NCBI GenBank assembly: GCA_015680685.1
Contig: MNCI01022131.1
Coordinates: 3,371-67,370 of the forward strand
Length of the DNA: 64,000 nucleotides
Direction: 5' to 3'
From: Gnetum montanum
Lineage: Eukaryota > Streptophyta > Gnetopsida > Gnetales > Gnetaceae
The notes below the pieces were generated by a model. That model did not search any database, was not told where the DNA came from, and saw only the letters and a program-made list of their open reading frames with translations. Of the stretch, positions 47,614-60,335 are shown in pieces. The first letter of the stretch is position 1. Each line of letters begins with the position of its first letter. The translations under genes were made by a program, and so were the position numbers.

Positions 47614-49826
47614 GATGCAATTTTGCCTATTCAATGCCCCTGCAACATTATAACACTTAGTCCTAAGTATTTTTCAACAATAAATCAGTAGTGGTGTTGA
47701 AGTCTTCATGGATGACTTCTCCACCTATGGAGCTACATTTGAGCAAGCCTTGGACTGAATTGAGTAAGTACTGAAGAGATGTGTAGAGACAAAACTATGG
47801 CTCAACTAGCAAAAGAGCCATCTCATGATCCAAGAAGGAATTGTGCTAGGACACTAAATTTTGTAGAAAGGGATTGAGATAGACCTAGAAAAGATAAGGG
47901 TCATCCAAGGAATAGCATGCCAACCAGAGATCGTAAAAGATTTATAATCATTCCTTGAACACATTGGTTACTACCGGAAATTTATTGAGTATTTCTTTAA
48001 GATTGCAAAGTTGTTGATAAAACTTACAAAGAAAGATGCACCATTCATTTGGACTAAGAAATGTGAACACATATTCCAATAATTAAAGAAGAAACTCATA
48101 GAAACACTAGTCCTATGAGCACCAGATTGGTCCAAACCATTCCATATCATGATAGATGTAGCTAACTATGCTTTGGGAGTAGTTTTCGTGTAGCTAGACG
48201 ATACGAAACATCCATATTATATCCACTACATGAGCCAAAGCATTGTGGGGGCACAGTTAAAATACACCACCACAAAAAAAGAATTAATGGTAGTGGTGTA
48301 TGTGCTAAAAAATTTTATACATTATGTGCTAGGTTACAAAGTGTTTGTACATACAGACCACAGTGCAATTTCCTTCTTTATGTATAAGCTGATGGTGTAC
48401 CCTCATGTCATACAATGGCTCATGATCTTGTAGAAATTTTATCTCATTATTATAGATCAAAAAGGGACCAAGAACATGGTCACTGACCATCTTTCTTGCT
48501 TAAGATGGGATAACAAAGAGGAGGAGAACCTGCTCTCTAATTAGTTTCCAAATGAACTCCTTTTTACTAGAGCAATAAATGAACAAATTCTTGAAAAAGA
48601 TATATTGTTTAATGGCATCCTCACATATCTTCTCACTAAAGAGAAGCCACAGGACTTGGATTTTAGGAAAATGAAACAATTTCTTCATTGGGTCAAATAC
48701 TTCATGAAAATCAATGAACACCTTTACAAGGTGTGTGCCGATGGCCAGATCCATTGGTGTGTCCCTAACAAAGATCAACTACGTGTTCTATAGGATGCTC
48801 ATGAAGGGCCTTGTGGAGGCCACTATGTAAGGAGATGCATGACCATAAATATCTTGATGGTAGGATACTGTTGACCTACAATCTTTAGAGATGCCCACTA
48901 GTTCGTCAAGTCTTGTGAACATTGTCAACATGATAGGGGATGACCGCCCGCATGGAAGGTCCTCAACAGTGGATTCAACCACTAAAACCTTTCAACATAT
49001 GGGGCATTGACTTCATGGGTCCCATCAAACCCATGTATAATCCGAAAGCATATATTATAGTAGCAGTTGACTACTACACAAAATGGACAAAAGCAGCAAT
49101 TGTTACTAATTATACATCATCCATACTAACAAATTTATACAACAAAATTTTGTGAATAGGTTTAATGGGACTCATTTCATAGATGCCACATTTAGAAAAT
49201 TAATCCAACGCTTGGGGGTAGAACATAAATTAACAACACTTTACCATCCCCAAGCCAATGGTCAAGCAAAGGTAACCAACCAAGAGATCACACAAATACT
49301 AATGCGAACCATTAGCAAATATAGGAAGGACTGGACTAAAAAACTTAATAATTCTCTCTAGGCTTATTGTTAAACTTGGAAACTTCTTATTGGATATTCT
49401 CCCTATGAGTTAATGTATGAGGAACTTCTAGCACTCCCAATTCAATCTAAGCTTTGTATACTCTCAATGGCCTATGATCTAAACCTTGACCTAAGTTTAG
49501 CATAGAAGAAAAGATTGATCAATTTGAACGTGCTAGATGAAAATCGCATAGTGACCATATCCGTAAATGAGGTGAACAAGGCATTTAGCAAGTAGTGTCA
49601 TGATCTTAGAATCAAGAAAGTAAAACTTTAACTAGGAGATAAGGTTTTTTACTGGAACCCCACACATGTACCCCAAAAGAAAAAATTCCAAACATTGTGG
49701 AAGGGACCTTATATAAGTGATCAAACATTTCCCTCTGTGGCCATGATAATTAACAAACCTGATAGCCAAAATAAAAAGCAGTTGGTTAATATCCAGCAAG
49801 TCAAACCTTTCCTAGAACCAAGATAG
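47585..49826 (+). pseudogene. Reverse transcriptase (C-terminal part), RNase H and integrase
   Basis: Starts in the reverse transcriptase just before the catalytic box VEVFMDDFSTYG (near 47705). RNase H shows ATTKKELMVVVYVLKNFIHY and FVHTDHSAISFF near 48350. The integrase core has FNIWGIDFMGPIKP near 49000 and KAYIIVAVDYYTKW, with the first catalytic Asp kept. The frame ends with VNIQQVKPFLEPR at 49826. Stops and shifts are fewer than in the complete copy, but several remain. Confidence 0.8.
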
Positions 49827-50559
49827 GGTAGTGTAAATACCACCTCAATAAATGGACAACGACATTCTATTTTTTGGATCTCCTCCCTCCAACTCAGTCA
49901 TGGGGGAGATGGCCATCCATGTTAACCATTACCATGGCCCCTCAGTTTTTGTACTCTTTTTTCCTTTTCATGTTCTATATTTTACAAATTTTTTATTTTT
50001 GAATTTTTCTAATTTTACACCATTTTTAGTTCCTTTAAACCTTCTTGATTATTTTCACACTTTCTTTTATATTTTATCTTACTTTTTTTTCTTTTTTTTT
50101 TCTTTTTTTTTAAGTCTGGTATTTTCTCATTTTTGCTAATAAATTTTCTTTGTTATCATAGGACATAGTGCCATTGTTGTTGTTTACTAATGATGGTTTG
50201 TGATTAATGTATGATTGTCGATGTCTAGTTTCTATTTTTGAATTCTAATGTTTGATGAATTTGGCATGGTTTATTTTTCATGGAATAGGAAGTGAGTCCA
50301 CATCATCTACCCATCCAATGAACTCTATGATTTTCCTTGTTCTGGGAATTTGAGGTCCCTTTTCATTAAAGAAACTTTTAATCAATGAGTGACCTTGGTA
50401 GTTCCAAAATTAGGAAGGATCCAAAGGTTTTTAAAGGATGTGACTTCAAGGAGACTCAATACTCTTTATTTTGTTCTTATTACTTGAGTGCTTCAGTATT
50501 TTTCACAGACTTCTTACCATTCCACACCAACCACTGAGAGGAAGATAAATCACATCATT

Positions 50560-50715
50560 GCATGGTGTGGTTCCCATCATTTAAAAAAAATGATGAGAAT
50601 TCAAAGCATAGCCCTTCAACAAAAATAAGTATTTGCATGGTATGGTTCCCATTTCGAGAAAAACAAAAAATGAAAAAACTTAAAACAATGGGAATTCAGA
50701 GCACATCCCTTAGAC
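50560..50715 (+). repeat. Two hairpin-forming repeats in the spacer
   Basis: Units starting GCATGGTGTGGTTCCCAT (50560) and GCATGGTATGGTTCCCAT (50635). In the second, TTCCCAT pairs with ATGGGAA; in the first, CATCATTT pairs with AAATGATG. Counterparts at 29741-29897. Confidence 0.6.
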
Positions 50716-51531
50716 AAATAAAAGGGCTACAAGCACTGGTTATAGAACTTTAACAACATGCACTTATGCCTGACAGTCCCCTCTACCTAAGTCCCTTTCT
50801 CTCACTTCTGACCTCTCCTTTTTTCTCTTTGTGGAATACTGGTTGTCTTTTGGAAGTACTCCTATGTCTCAAGAGGATGGATCAAACTTAAAGGGATGAT
50901 GTGAAGTCACTAGAAGTGGATGGTTTTGGTTTGGACTGAGAATGGAACTTCTCAGGTTATTTTAATCATCAATTTCATAAGGGCCTTCTTATGACCTTAA
51001 TTTGAAACTCCATTCCACCTTCTCTATCATCAATTCATGTTGCCATAACTCACCTCACTACTGAGTTCTATATTATGCTCTATGTTGTAGTCTGATGTGT
51101 TGGAATTCTTGAGTGGATTCTTTCGAGTTGGTCTTTAACTTGTGATGATCATTAAATCAACTATGGCACCCATAGAATCTTTAGTTGAGGTTATGTAAGG
51201 GCAAGAAGGGCATGAACCTACTATGGAAAGGACCCACTTGCATAGCTTTTGGCTTGATTAGTTAAGGTTCCTTAGCTTTGACATCGCTAAAATCCAATAT
51301 TTCATATTTTCTATTGTGTAAACTACTCAGTACCCCTTAATTTTTCATTTCATTCATTCATTAAATCAAATTTTCTCCATTTTTTTCAAATTCATGAACT
51401 TTAACATCCTCTTCTCATGATTTCATGCTATTCTTGGTCTTCTAAGCTTTTATTTGATCCCAATTTCATGAAAAAGCTTCTTGTATTTTGAAAGTTTGAC
51501 CAAAGTCAATAGAAGTCAATGGTGATCAATA

Positions 51532-51625
51532 GATGCATCAATGAGGCCTCATCGATGCAACTGGCCATGTCAATGAGGAATCATCGATGAGGCCTTGTCG
51601 ATGTAGTGCAAAAATACTATATATA
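51532..51625 (+). promoter_or_regulatory. Internal promoter-like module upstream of ORF3
   Basis: TCAATGAGGCCTCA, TCGATGCAAC..., TCAATGAGGAATCA, TCGATGAGGCCTTG, TCGATGTAGTG, then nine bases and TATATATA (51618-51625). The spacing from the last TCGAT to TATA is 20 bases, the same as in the other element (28827-28890) and close to the 23-24 in the LTRs. About 460 bp upstream of the ORF3 ATG. Confidence 0.6.
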
Positions 51626-52082
51626 CCATTGAACATTTTGGAATTTTTTGGAATTTTCTCATAACACATGGGGAGTTTTTGTAATTTTTCAGAGCCCAAA
51701 ACTTTCCAGAGCCCATAACTTTTAAATTGTTTGTCCAAATCATCCCGTTTTTCAATTCTATACTTACTGAAGGTAATATCTTTATCGTGGGGGCCACAGA
51801 CCATAAGGTTTTCAATGAAATTTATAAAAAAAATTTCTAACTCCCCCTAAGGGTTAGTAACCTTAACAACATAAAAATATCAACTCTTTTGATAGTTAAC
51901 CCTTCCAACAATATCTAGGATGATTTGTCAATGATAATGCATAAATAAAAATAACAATTGAGTTAATTAAATCAGCCATGATTACAACTTAGCCAAGTGT
52001 AACTACCCTTAAGAGTTAATGTATTCCAATTATTTTAAAGTTACACAATGATTGCTAATCTATAATCTTATTGTGATTATAG

Positions 52083-54988
52083 ATGACACCCAAACAAAAA
52101 CATTTGTAGGAAGGAGAATCCTTATAACTGTAGGAGAAATGACCTAGAGCTAGAAGGGGCTAGTAGGAACAAGGCCAACAACAACAAGAGGTGACCCATG
52201 TAACTGAACCTCTTTTTGAGAAGCCCAAAGTGGAATTTGTTCAATAGATTCTAGAGGAAGAAGTGCCTACCAAACAATCCCAATGAGGAGAACTGTTGGG
52301 ACCCATGCTAAGGCTTGAGGTCACTCTAACTCAAGCCTATTTAGACATCATCAAGTCTTAAAAATTTTAAAATTAGTTTTTTAAGAGATAAAATTTAGGC
52401 CATTTTTAGAAAAAGCTTCAAAGGATGTCAAGACTCAATTGCAAGCCTCTCCCATGTGGCCAATCATCACATCCAATGGGGAATGGTACATGGAAGAGAC
52501 CTATCTCATCTAGAATACCTAAAGGCCATGATCCATTGTAAAAATCAAGGACATTCAAATGTTCTACTTGGTGAAGGCCATTGCATAGGCACTAGGGTTT
52601 CTAGACATTGGAACATAGTTGGTAGAAATATCAAGAAAAGCAAATCCTAAGGCAAAAAGGGAATGGACCTAGTGATGCTATGAGGTGGATCGTAAGGAGT
52701 ATGATGCACTCACACTAGTGGAGCAAATTCATTTCAAGATTGAAGCTTATCACCTCAATCCAATAGTAAGGCCAAGCAAGGTGATTACTTTCTCCACCCA
52801 AGCATGTGCCACTCTAAGCAAGAAATTTCCCATTAACCTTCCACAGCTAATTTATTTGAATATTGAGAAGCACTTTAAGAAGAATGAACATGGAAGAAGG
52901 ACCTTGCCCTTTCAATGCCTTATCAAAAAACTTTGGAAAAGGACAAGCATTATTCACTATTTTAATGATGCTCTCAGGAATGCTCCCTTGGCCTCATGGG
53001 TAGAAATCATGAAAGATAAGATGCCAATGACCACTCAAGAAGAGGAGCTACTGCCACCACCACTTACTCAGGAGACAACACTGAAGGCCTATGTAGTTCT
53101 TAAGTATCTATGACAAATTTGAGAATAGCTCTTGAGTGAATAAGAGCAACAATTAGGAATGAGTGGGGCAGATCCATCTGTGTATTAGCTAGTGATGAGT
53201 CACCTTAATGAGGTGGTCTGAATAGTTAGTCAGATGGAGAGAGTTGGTCCCATTTTCTCTACCCAAAGAATGTAGCTACCTTGGAGGTTAGATCTTAATG
53301 ATCAAAAGGTAATAGTATCACTAACAACACACCATCTATTCCCAAAAATCTCTAGGAATGTTGCCACTTTCTTAGTGTAGTTGGAGAAAGGTGAATAGGT
53401 AACTATCTTGGTGATGCAACACCAAGGGTAGAAGACAGTGGTAGAAGTAGTAGTTGACCATGTAGTTAAAGCATTGAATGCACCCATGGCATTTGTACTA
53501 GATGTATCTACACTCCAAGATGTGTAGATGTATGTAGGCATAGTTAGCGGGAAATTGAGTGTAGCCTAGCATGAACAATTGTTGGAATGACTAGTAGGAA
53601 TTTGGCAACTGACTCTAGACATATTTGATCTTCTAGATAACATCTTCGCAACCCAATCAGAGCTATTGAATGTAAGGGGTAGATGCATCATTTTGGAAGA
53701 GCAACTAGAAATGGCCAAAGAGTAAAATCAATGCTTGGCCATGGAGGTTGCTAAACTTCTTGTCCAACTTGCAAAACAAGCAATTATTAGCTTGGAAATA
53801 ATAAGAAATGGAGCTATCAAATAGCTTTAAGAATGATTTTAAAAGGTAGAGTAGGAAGCAATTATGACCATCTCCAAATAGTTCATGGTAGAAGCTGAAA
53901 CGCACTCAATCAAAAAGGACTTGAATCAGATGTGCTAAGAGAATGAAGCATTGGCCACCTAAAATCATTTCCTATGAAATGTTGATGCTCAGAGTGATCA
54001 AATGCAAAATTTCATTCATCAACAACAGGAGTAGCTTGCCAAAGTCAAAATTGAACTAAGGAAATTGGTCACAAAGAACCATAATTTGTAAATGGAGGAG
54101 GTATGCACCTTGCAAAAAAATTCTACCATCTAGATCACCACGTAAAAGAACAAAGCTCTCAAATTTGAGAAAGTGAAAAATCACTATAGGGACTAGGTTG
54201 GCTTGTAAGAAAATTTAATGAAAAGAAATCCAAATGACAAAGACGAAAGTGAATGAAGCCCTCCGGTAACTCTAGCAAGGAAGAGAGATGTGGAAACTCA
54301 TCTGTGATGGGATTGACACCTAAAACAAAGTGGAGATCTACTTGAATGAGTTGCAGATCAAAGAAATGATAGAGTATATGGAGTTAGCCAATATCCATTA
54401 AGTAAACTTGGCAATCCTGATAGCTAGATAGCCATGGTCAAAATTCGAGGAACAAGTGGCTAGATTGTATCTACTATACAAGGTCAAGTTCAAACACCAT
54501 AAGGACACCAAGAAAAAGCTTGAGATTGCTAATGCTAAACTCAAAGTTCTTAAGGGGTGATTCATAGATCAACGATCTATCACTAAGGACCTAGCTAGAT
54601 GGATGAATGACTACCAGAAGCTGAAGAACATAGTCAAGGCATTCGACATTGAATGCAAATAGTTTGCTACTTAGTTTGTTAATGCTAAGGAGTTGTTTCT
54701 AGCAATCCCATGTCCTTGGGAAGTACCCATTCCAACCCACATTGGAAATGCTACGTGGATGGTGCATGATCCTAGAAGTAAGGAGGAGAAAATGAAAGCA
54801 CTATTGGATGCTTTCTACCTCTCACTTGAATTTTCAGCAATAGTAGGAAAACCACAGCCACCTCATCCATTACTAGTGTGTGAAGCTAGTGAAGGTTCCT
54901 TAGATCCTTAGGAACCACCATCGCCTAGGACCGTTTGATCTTCTCCAACAAGCTTTACATCATCAAGGAATGTGTTGTCCAATTTTTA
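52083..54988 (+). pseudogene. Third ORF (ORF3) downstream of pol, decayed
   Basis: ATG ACA CCC AAA CAA at 52083 starts a region of about 970 codons collinear with 28360-25403. The clearest open stretch (52685-53113, 142 codons) reads MDRKEYDALTLVEQIHFKI, then FPINLPQLIYLNIEKHFKKN, RRTLPFQCLI and EEEELLPPP-like acidic-proline residues. After it come Gln/Lys/Glu-rich, coiled-coil-like pieces with stops. The C-terminal open piece (54693-54911) has VPIPTHIGNATWMVHDPRSK. Retention in two elements that lost different parts suggests the protein mattered to the family. Role unknown. Confidence 0.6.
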
Positions 54989-55174
54989 AAGAGTTGTGTC
55001 ATGGTGTTTAATTTTGTGTCCTAAACACCACCATTTTTGTAATGTGTTAATCTATACACCCAAGCACTTCATTTTTTGTCAAAGTTAGTCAATTTGTTTT
55101 GTTAAAGAAAAGTTAGTCAATAATCCCATACCTTCCAAATTTTTTAAAAGAACTCAAGGACAAATTTTCATTTA

Positions 55175-55195
55175 GTTGTGAGGGTATGATAAGTT
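55175..55195 (+). promoter_or_regulatory. Polypurine tract and stub of the 3' LTR
   Basis: GTGAGGGTA followed by TGATAAGTTG, collinear with the polypurine tract and 3' LTR start of the complete copy (CATGGGGGTA, TGATAATTTG). Similarity to the LTR stops within about 10-35 bases. Confidence 0.55.
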
Positions 55196-56535
55196 GTTTT
55201 TGGTTGACCTCATTCCCTAAGTGTCCTTCTATATTTTCTTTGTCTTATAATCTTATAATATGTTGTCTTTATTTTGAGATAGGCTAAATAAATATCTTCT
55301 CTTTGACTATTTGAAATTTTATTTTTGTGAATTTGAGCTTGGTAGTAGAACTAATCCAAGCTGTAAAAGAAAGCTATGTAAATTTGTACTTTTTAGATTA
55401 ATAAAATGGTTTTACCCCTAATGAACTAAGGAGAGTTTGACGGTGGAATAGGTTGGTCATTCTAGCTACTAAATTATCTTAAATCCTCTAGGTCTCCTCT
55501 ATTATTATTATTGTAGGTGCTTATTCATCTAGGGTATTACCTTTTAGTTTGAAGCTTTCCACTCTATTTAATTAGCTAAATTTTTACTAGAACATGATAG
55601 TCCTCCTCTCACTACCTTAATGTAGCTCCTAAAAAATTTGATTACTAGAAAAAAAAATTATAGGTGGAACAACTTTAACCCAAAATCCTAAGGGCCTCTA
55701 AAAAATAGAATTCGAACTACCTTGAATGGTCCAATAGATCAACTAAGGACTTAGAAAGTGTAAATAGGGGTAATGCAAAATGAAACTAATGCATTGAATA
55801 AAGAAATGTAAACTAACTTGCACAAAAAAAAAATTTATACATTATTATAAAAATTAAGGAGATCCAAAAATGTGTACAAGAGATTCTTGAGGACGTAAGG
55901 GGGGTTCACTTTGATGGGTGCTTGGAATCTGTTGAAGCATGTAGCCTTGGATACCACAATCAGCTCCACAATTTGGATGCTCCACAACTTCCAAAAATCT
56001 GAAACCTTGTTGCAATCCTCACTATATCTATGGAATTGGTGGTGCAGGGGGTGAGATGTGTGGAGATTTTGAACTACAAACAAGAGCCAAATTGGGAGTC
56101 TTGATGCCCATGTTTCTTAGCATTGCTACAAGACCATACACAATCTCAAGGGAACAAAAGGGGTTATAACAGCTATGGATTCCATATTGAAATGTTTCAA
56201 AAGCTTTTTGTTTGGAAGGGATTCTCAAAGCTATGGGATTCAAAAATGGTGGAACCCTTTCATGGTGCACAAGTTTTGGTTATATAGGTTTTATGGCCAT
56301 GAATTTTACTATAAATTTTCTACCTAATTGCTAACAAATTGGTGTTATGTGTAGGTGTTGCAAGTGTTCAAATCCAACATGGTTACCATGTATGGTAAGT
56401 TTTGATATCCCCATGACATCAAAACCATTCCATTTACTAAAAATAGTAAATAGGAATTTTACCCATGTTGGCTTCTTCCATACACACAAGCCTTCCAAAT
56501 GTAATGCTAAACCCAGAGGTATAATACCCATGCTA
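55196..56535. other. Unassigned sequence
   Basis: No supported frame or family. The short frames at 55835-56556 overlap on both strands and lack motifs. Confidence 0.3.
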
Positions 56536-56548
56536 GGGGTATTGCACT

Positions 56549-56635
56549 CACACTAGGGCAATGGTAGAGCAACACTAGGGATGTAGTAGCCATGCTAGGG
56601 CAATTTTGGAGCAACACTGGATGTGCAGTAGATGC
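56549..56635 (+). repeat. Two tandem copies of a 40-42 bp unit
   Basis: CTAGGGCAATGGTAGAGCAAC and CTAGGGCAATTTTGGAGCAAC start the two copies. Confidence 0.6.
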
Positions 56636-56639
56636 TAGC

Positions 56640-58070
56640 GTGTAAGATTTATACCCCTTCCAACATTGGTCAATGTGAGGTTATACCTTCCAACAAGTAT
56701 GTCTAGTATAGCAAATGCTATACCCCCAACAAAACCCATCAAAATGCCAATTTTGAAAGTCCAAAAGGCATTTTTAAATGTCATACCCCCACCACCCAAG
56801 CTCAAATATGGACATAATATAACATTTTTCACTTGGGGGTTAAGGCTATGATCACTTATGAGGCATTTTTTAGTTCCAAAAGCTAAAGTATGTGAGATTT
56901 CACTTCATGGATTATAATCTTTACATTTTGCAATGATGTTTAGTCTTGGGTTTCATGGGGTGAGGGTTACAAAGGTTACAACATGTAATTTTGTTGGTGT
57001 TTCATTGGTCTCTTGTTGTTGGTATTTGGAAGATTAACTCAAGAGGCACTGACAAAGAATATAAAACACCACTATAGCTCCATCACTGACGTTTCCTCTT
57101 TGCACGTGATTCAGTAGTGTTGAACCATGCCAAAGAGTGCTTGTGATGATGAGATAAGGTCATGATGAGGCAATAGAGGGTAGAGGTAGTATTTGGCTAT
57201 AAGAAAATGGTCATGATGATTAACAATAAGATCCAAATCTTGACATCATGGCTATGATATGGCACTAACATGTTAGTAAATAAATAGGTTTTGGCACTTT
57301 GTTTTTTTGAGTGTTGATCGTTCAACAATGTGTTTGAGGATCCTACAACTTACTCCAAGGTTTCTTTGGCCATTAGGCTCTTCCCTTCACATGTTAGGAG
57401 CCACTAATTTATCATTTTGGTCTTCATTGGCCATTTCAACTTCTTGGAAATTTTTGTCCTTTTTGTTTTATTTTTTGGTAAAAATTTCATTGAGTTTCAT
57501 TACCAAGGTTAGGTTTGATTTTGTTTTCCCATTGAATGAGATACATTGCATTCAATGAACTGGATGGTGGAGCATGACAAAGGAGATCTTACATGGCCAC
57601 AATGCCTAAATGTTGAACATAGCTCAACATTGCTAGTTAAGGGTGAGGAAGGTCATTATTAGGCTATGGGGTTGGGCTTAAGGGAATGGTAATAGGAGGG
57701 AAGTGGCATAAGCAATCTTGGCACAGTAAGACAAATCCACAAAATATTACTTGTCGAGGTCATCTGATGACTTGCTATCATAATGAGTTACACCCTTACG
57801 ATAACTTCAAGCCTCATCCTACATGCACAACTCCAAGAGAATAAGAAAACCATCCAAAGAAAACATGTTGTTACAAAGCAATGCATAGGGCTACATGAGA
57901 CAACCAACAAACTAGGCCACAACAGGTCATCATTATTATAGCATAGGGAAATCTGTGCAATGTGCATCAAATTTACAAATTTTTATAGTTCGTTCATTGT
58001 GCCAAACAAGGAGAAAGAGATAAAGCATGTAGGCTTGCTTGTTGTAGATCATCAAAATCATCAATATTAG
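56640..58070 (-). repeat. Family E repeat, minus copy
   Basis: Reverse complement matches 4270-5590 along its length, for example TGTGTTTGAGGA(A/T)C near 57327 and CATGTTGTT(A/T)CAA near 57870. No integrase is found upstream on the minus strand, so this is a partial copy, probably an LTR or 3' region. Overlapping frames at 56635-56851 and 57307-57558 are not supported as genes. Confidence 0.55.
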
Positions 58071-59727
58071 TCATTTTTTCTAACCTATTAACAATGATAA
58101 ACAATAATACAAGTAAACATGTGAGTGTTAGATGTAATTATGGCTATGTGATGGCTTCAATGTTTCATAGCAAGGGTTGGATGTTGTATTTGAGCATGTT
58201 TAAGTTCTGGTGAGAAACTTGGTTTTAAATGCTTTCTCCTCATCATTGTGGTATAGATGGAAATTTTGACTAAGGAATCCTCTATGATATTTCTAGCTTC
58301 AAGGTCAATGGTCATCAAGCTACTTTAGGGTATTATAGCTACATAGTAGAATAGTTTCATGCTTAAGGTTTGGATATGTATGGTACAACATCATAAGAGA
58401 GATTTATTTAGGCTTTCAGGCCAATCGAGTTTGCTTCCTCATCTTCCTAGCTTCATCCTACATGACAACATAAGCACATCAAGTGACACCTATGTAATAA
58501 GATTGTTAAGTAATGTAAAAGTAATGCTTATTTGAGCCAAAACAAATTAACTCAAAGGCCAAAAAATGTTCAAACATGATCAAAAAATGTTATAATAGGT
58601 GCATTAGTGAAAATAGGATGTAAGGACCAAATAATGTAGGATAGGATCAAACGAAGGCCAAATGATGGTCAAACCCATATAAAATGGCATCAAATAGGAT
58701 CAAATAAAGCTATGCTAATATCAAATGATGTTAATTAATGTAAAATAAACTTAAAAAAGGTCTAAGCAAGGTCAAGTGAGGGAAGACTGTAGTCAAATAA
58801 GATTGCATTTTGCTAGTTTTAGGCCTTAGTGAGTCATGTTGCTAGTTTAAGGTCTTGGTAGGCCATGGTAGGGGCCTATTTCATTGGGAGCAAGGTAAAA
58901 TAAGATACGGAAAATAAGGTAACATTGACAAGGTCAAAGTACTATTAAATTTAATAAAATATTATTAATAATGATAATAATAATAATGACTATTATTTTT
59001 TATTTTATCATTCTATGTTATTAATTGGGTTTTGGTATAGTTATATCCCCATTTAGTTACGTTGGGCAGTGTTGCTCCAATGTGGCTGAGGGAGTCTAAT
59101 GGGTTTTTGGTGTTTGAAGCAAGGTTAAATATTTTTTGGTATTTTTGTAGACATCATCCCCCACTGGGCCACATTGGCCAACGTGGCCTTAGTGTGGGTG
59201 GAATGGGGAAGAGTGCAACGAAGGGATTTTTTTCTTTTTTGAACTCTAAGAGACCTATACAGCCTTTCTTGTAGGGATGTGTATCCTCATTTTTTTTTTG
59301 TTGACACTACATTGTCTCATCCCTCATATGGTATGCACTAGCATGATGGTGGTTGAATCAAACATGGGTAGTAGTAGCAAGTAAGGGTAGGAGTAGCATG
59401 TTAGTGGAAGAAGCACACGAAGCACATTAGGAGCATGGCTGTGGATGGTAGTGCATAGGTAGTACTACATGTGACATGGATTTTGTAGTTTGTGATGGAG
59501 GTTTTTAGTCCTTATGTGGCATGAGAGATGGCAAAGGGTGTGCATGTGGAGAGCAAGTGGATGTAGAGGCAGACATGGTCATTGTCATCCTAGAAAGGAA
59601 AGAAGAAGATTAAGGGTAAGGGCCTTCACTTGTTATGGTTGGGATTGGGTTTGGGATTGACAGCAGTGGAAATGGGGATGGAATCAAGGACATTGTCATC
59701 ATGGGTGGTGAACGTAGCATTCATTAC
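58071..59727. other. Unassigned sequence with short imperfect repeats
   Basis: At 58550-58800 the words ggccaaatgatgg and gatcaaataa recur loosely. No coding region supported. Confidence 0.35.
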
Positions 59728-59949
59728 CCACTAACATGTTTTATGCATTAGTTAATGCATGAAGGTGGCCACTATATCCACTAACACATTTTTATGCATT
59801 AGTTAATGCATTAAGGTGACTATCATACCAACTAACATATTTTATGGATTATTTAATGTATCAAGGTAGCCACTATATCCACTAATGCATTTCTATGAGT
59901 TAGTTAATGCATCAAGATGGTCTCCATATCTAGTAATGCATTTTCTACA
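59728..59949 (+). repeat. Tandem repeat, 50-51 bp unit, about 4.4 copies
   Basis: Units start at 59728, 59778, 59828, 59879 and 59930; core ATGCATTAGTTAATGCAT is palindromic. It ends about 40 bp before a TATA box (TATAAATT, 59990), so it may be the enhancer part of an unidentified LTR. Confidence 0.8.
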
Positions 59950-59989
59950 CATTGGCACTTGGTCTCTTATGGTAATTAATTTTGTGGCC

Positions 59990-59997
59990 TATAAATT
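59990..59997 (+). promoter_or_regulatory. Possible TATA box after the 50-bp repeat
   Basis: GGCCTATAAATTCATTC. The only support is position after tandem repeats, the same layout as in three LTR families of this window. Confidence 0.35.
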
Positions 59998-60178
59998 CAT
60001 TCTTGATGAAAGAACAATGGAATCATGAATCACAACATTATTGTAGTTCTGGTTCCTTTCACAAACACATAGAGGTTGCATACATCATCATTTCATCTCA
60101 CTAATGTGAAAGAAGAATCCAAACACCAAGTTTAATTTGAGGCATCAATGGCTGGAGGTCAATTCCATTTGCTTCAAC

Positions 60179-60335
60179 ATTGTGCATTTCTAGTTATTTA
60201 TGCATGTGAATTTCTTGTGCTATTTTCTTCCACATTATACATTTATAGTTATCTATGAATGTGAATTTCTTGTGCCATTTCCTTCCGCATTGTGCATTTC
60301 TAGTTATCTATGCATGTAATTTCTTGTGCAATCCA
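60179..60335 (+). repeat. Tandem repeat, 55-bp unit, about 2.8 copies
   Basis: Units at 60179, 60234 and 60289 (partial), each containing CATTTCTAGTTATCTATG or a variant and GTGAATTTCTTGTGC. Confidence 0.75.

Larger units (their letters stand above)
49827..52082 (+). other. Conserved non-coding spacer between pol and ORF3
   Basis: Alignable with 28361-30603. A pyrimidine-rich stretch (49940-50115) follows the pol stop. Contains the two hairpin repeats and the promoter-like module given separately. Confidence 0.65.
46368..55195 (+). mobile_element. Deleted family C element, plus strand
   Basis: Same plan as the complete copy: LTR, primer site, gag start, reverse transcriptase to integrase, spacer, ORF3, polypurine tract. 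Sequence from within gag to the middle of reverse transcriptase (about 3.6 kb in the complete copy) is missing at about 47580, and of the 3' LTR only the first few bases remain (55187, TGATAAG). The left flank is aagtt (46363-46367). It could not have encoded a full pol after the deletion. Confidence 0.8.

Noticed and set aside
55187-55195. aagtt after TGAT as the right target duplication of the 46368 element
   Set aside because: It equals the left flank aagtt, but the complete relative has TGATAATTTG at this LTR start, so the match is more simply the LTR itself; a 4-bp LTR remnant plus duplication is not needed.
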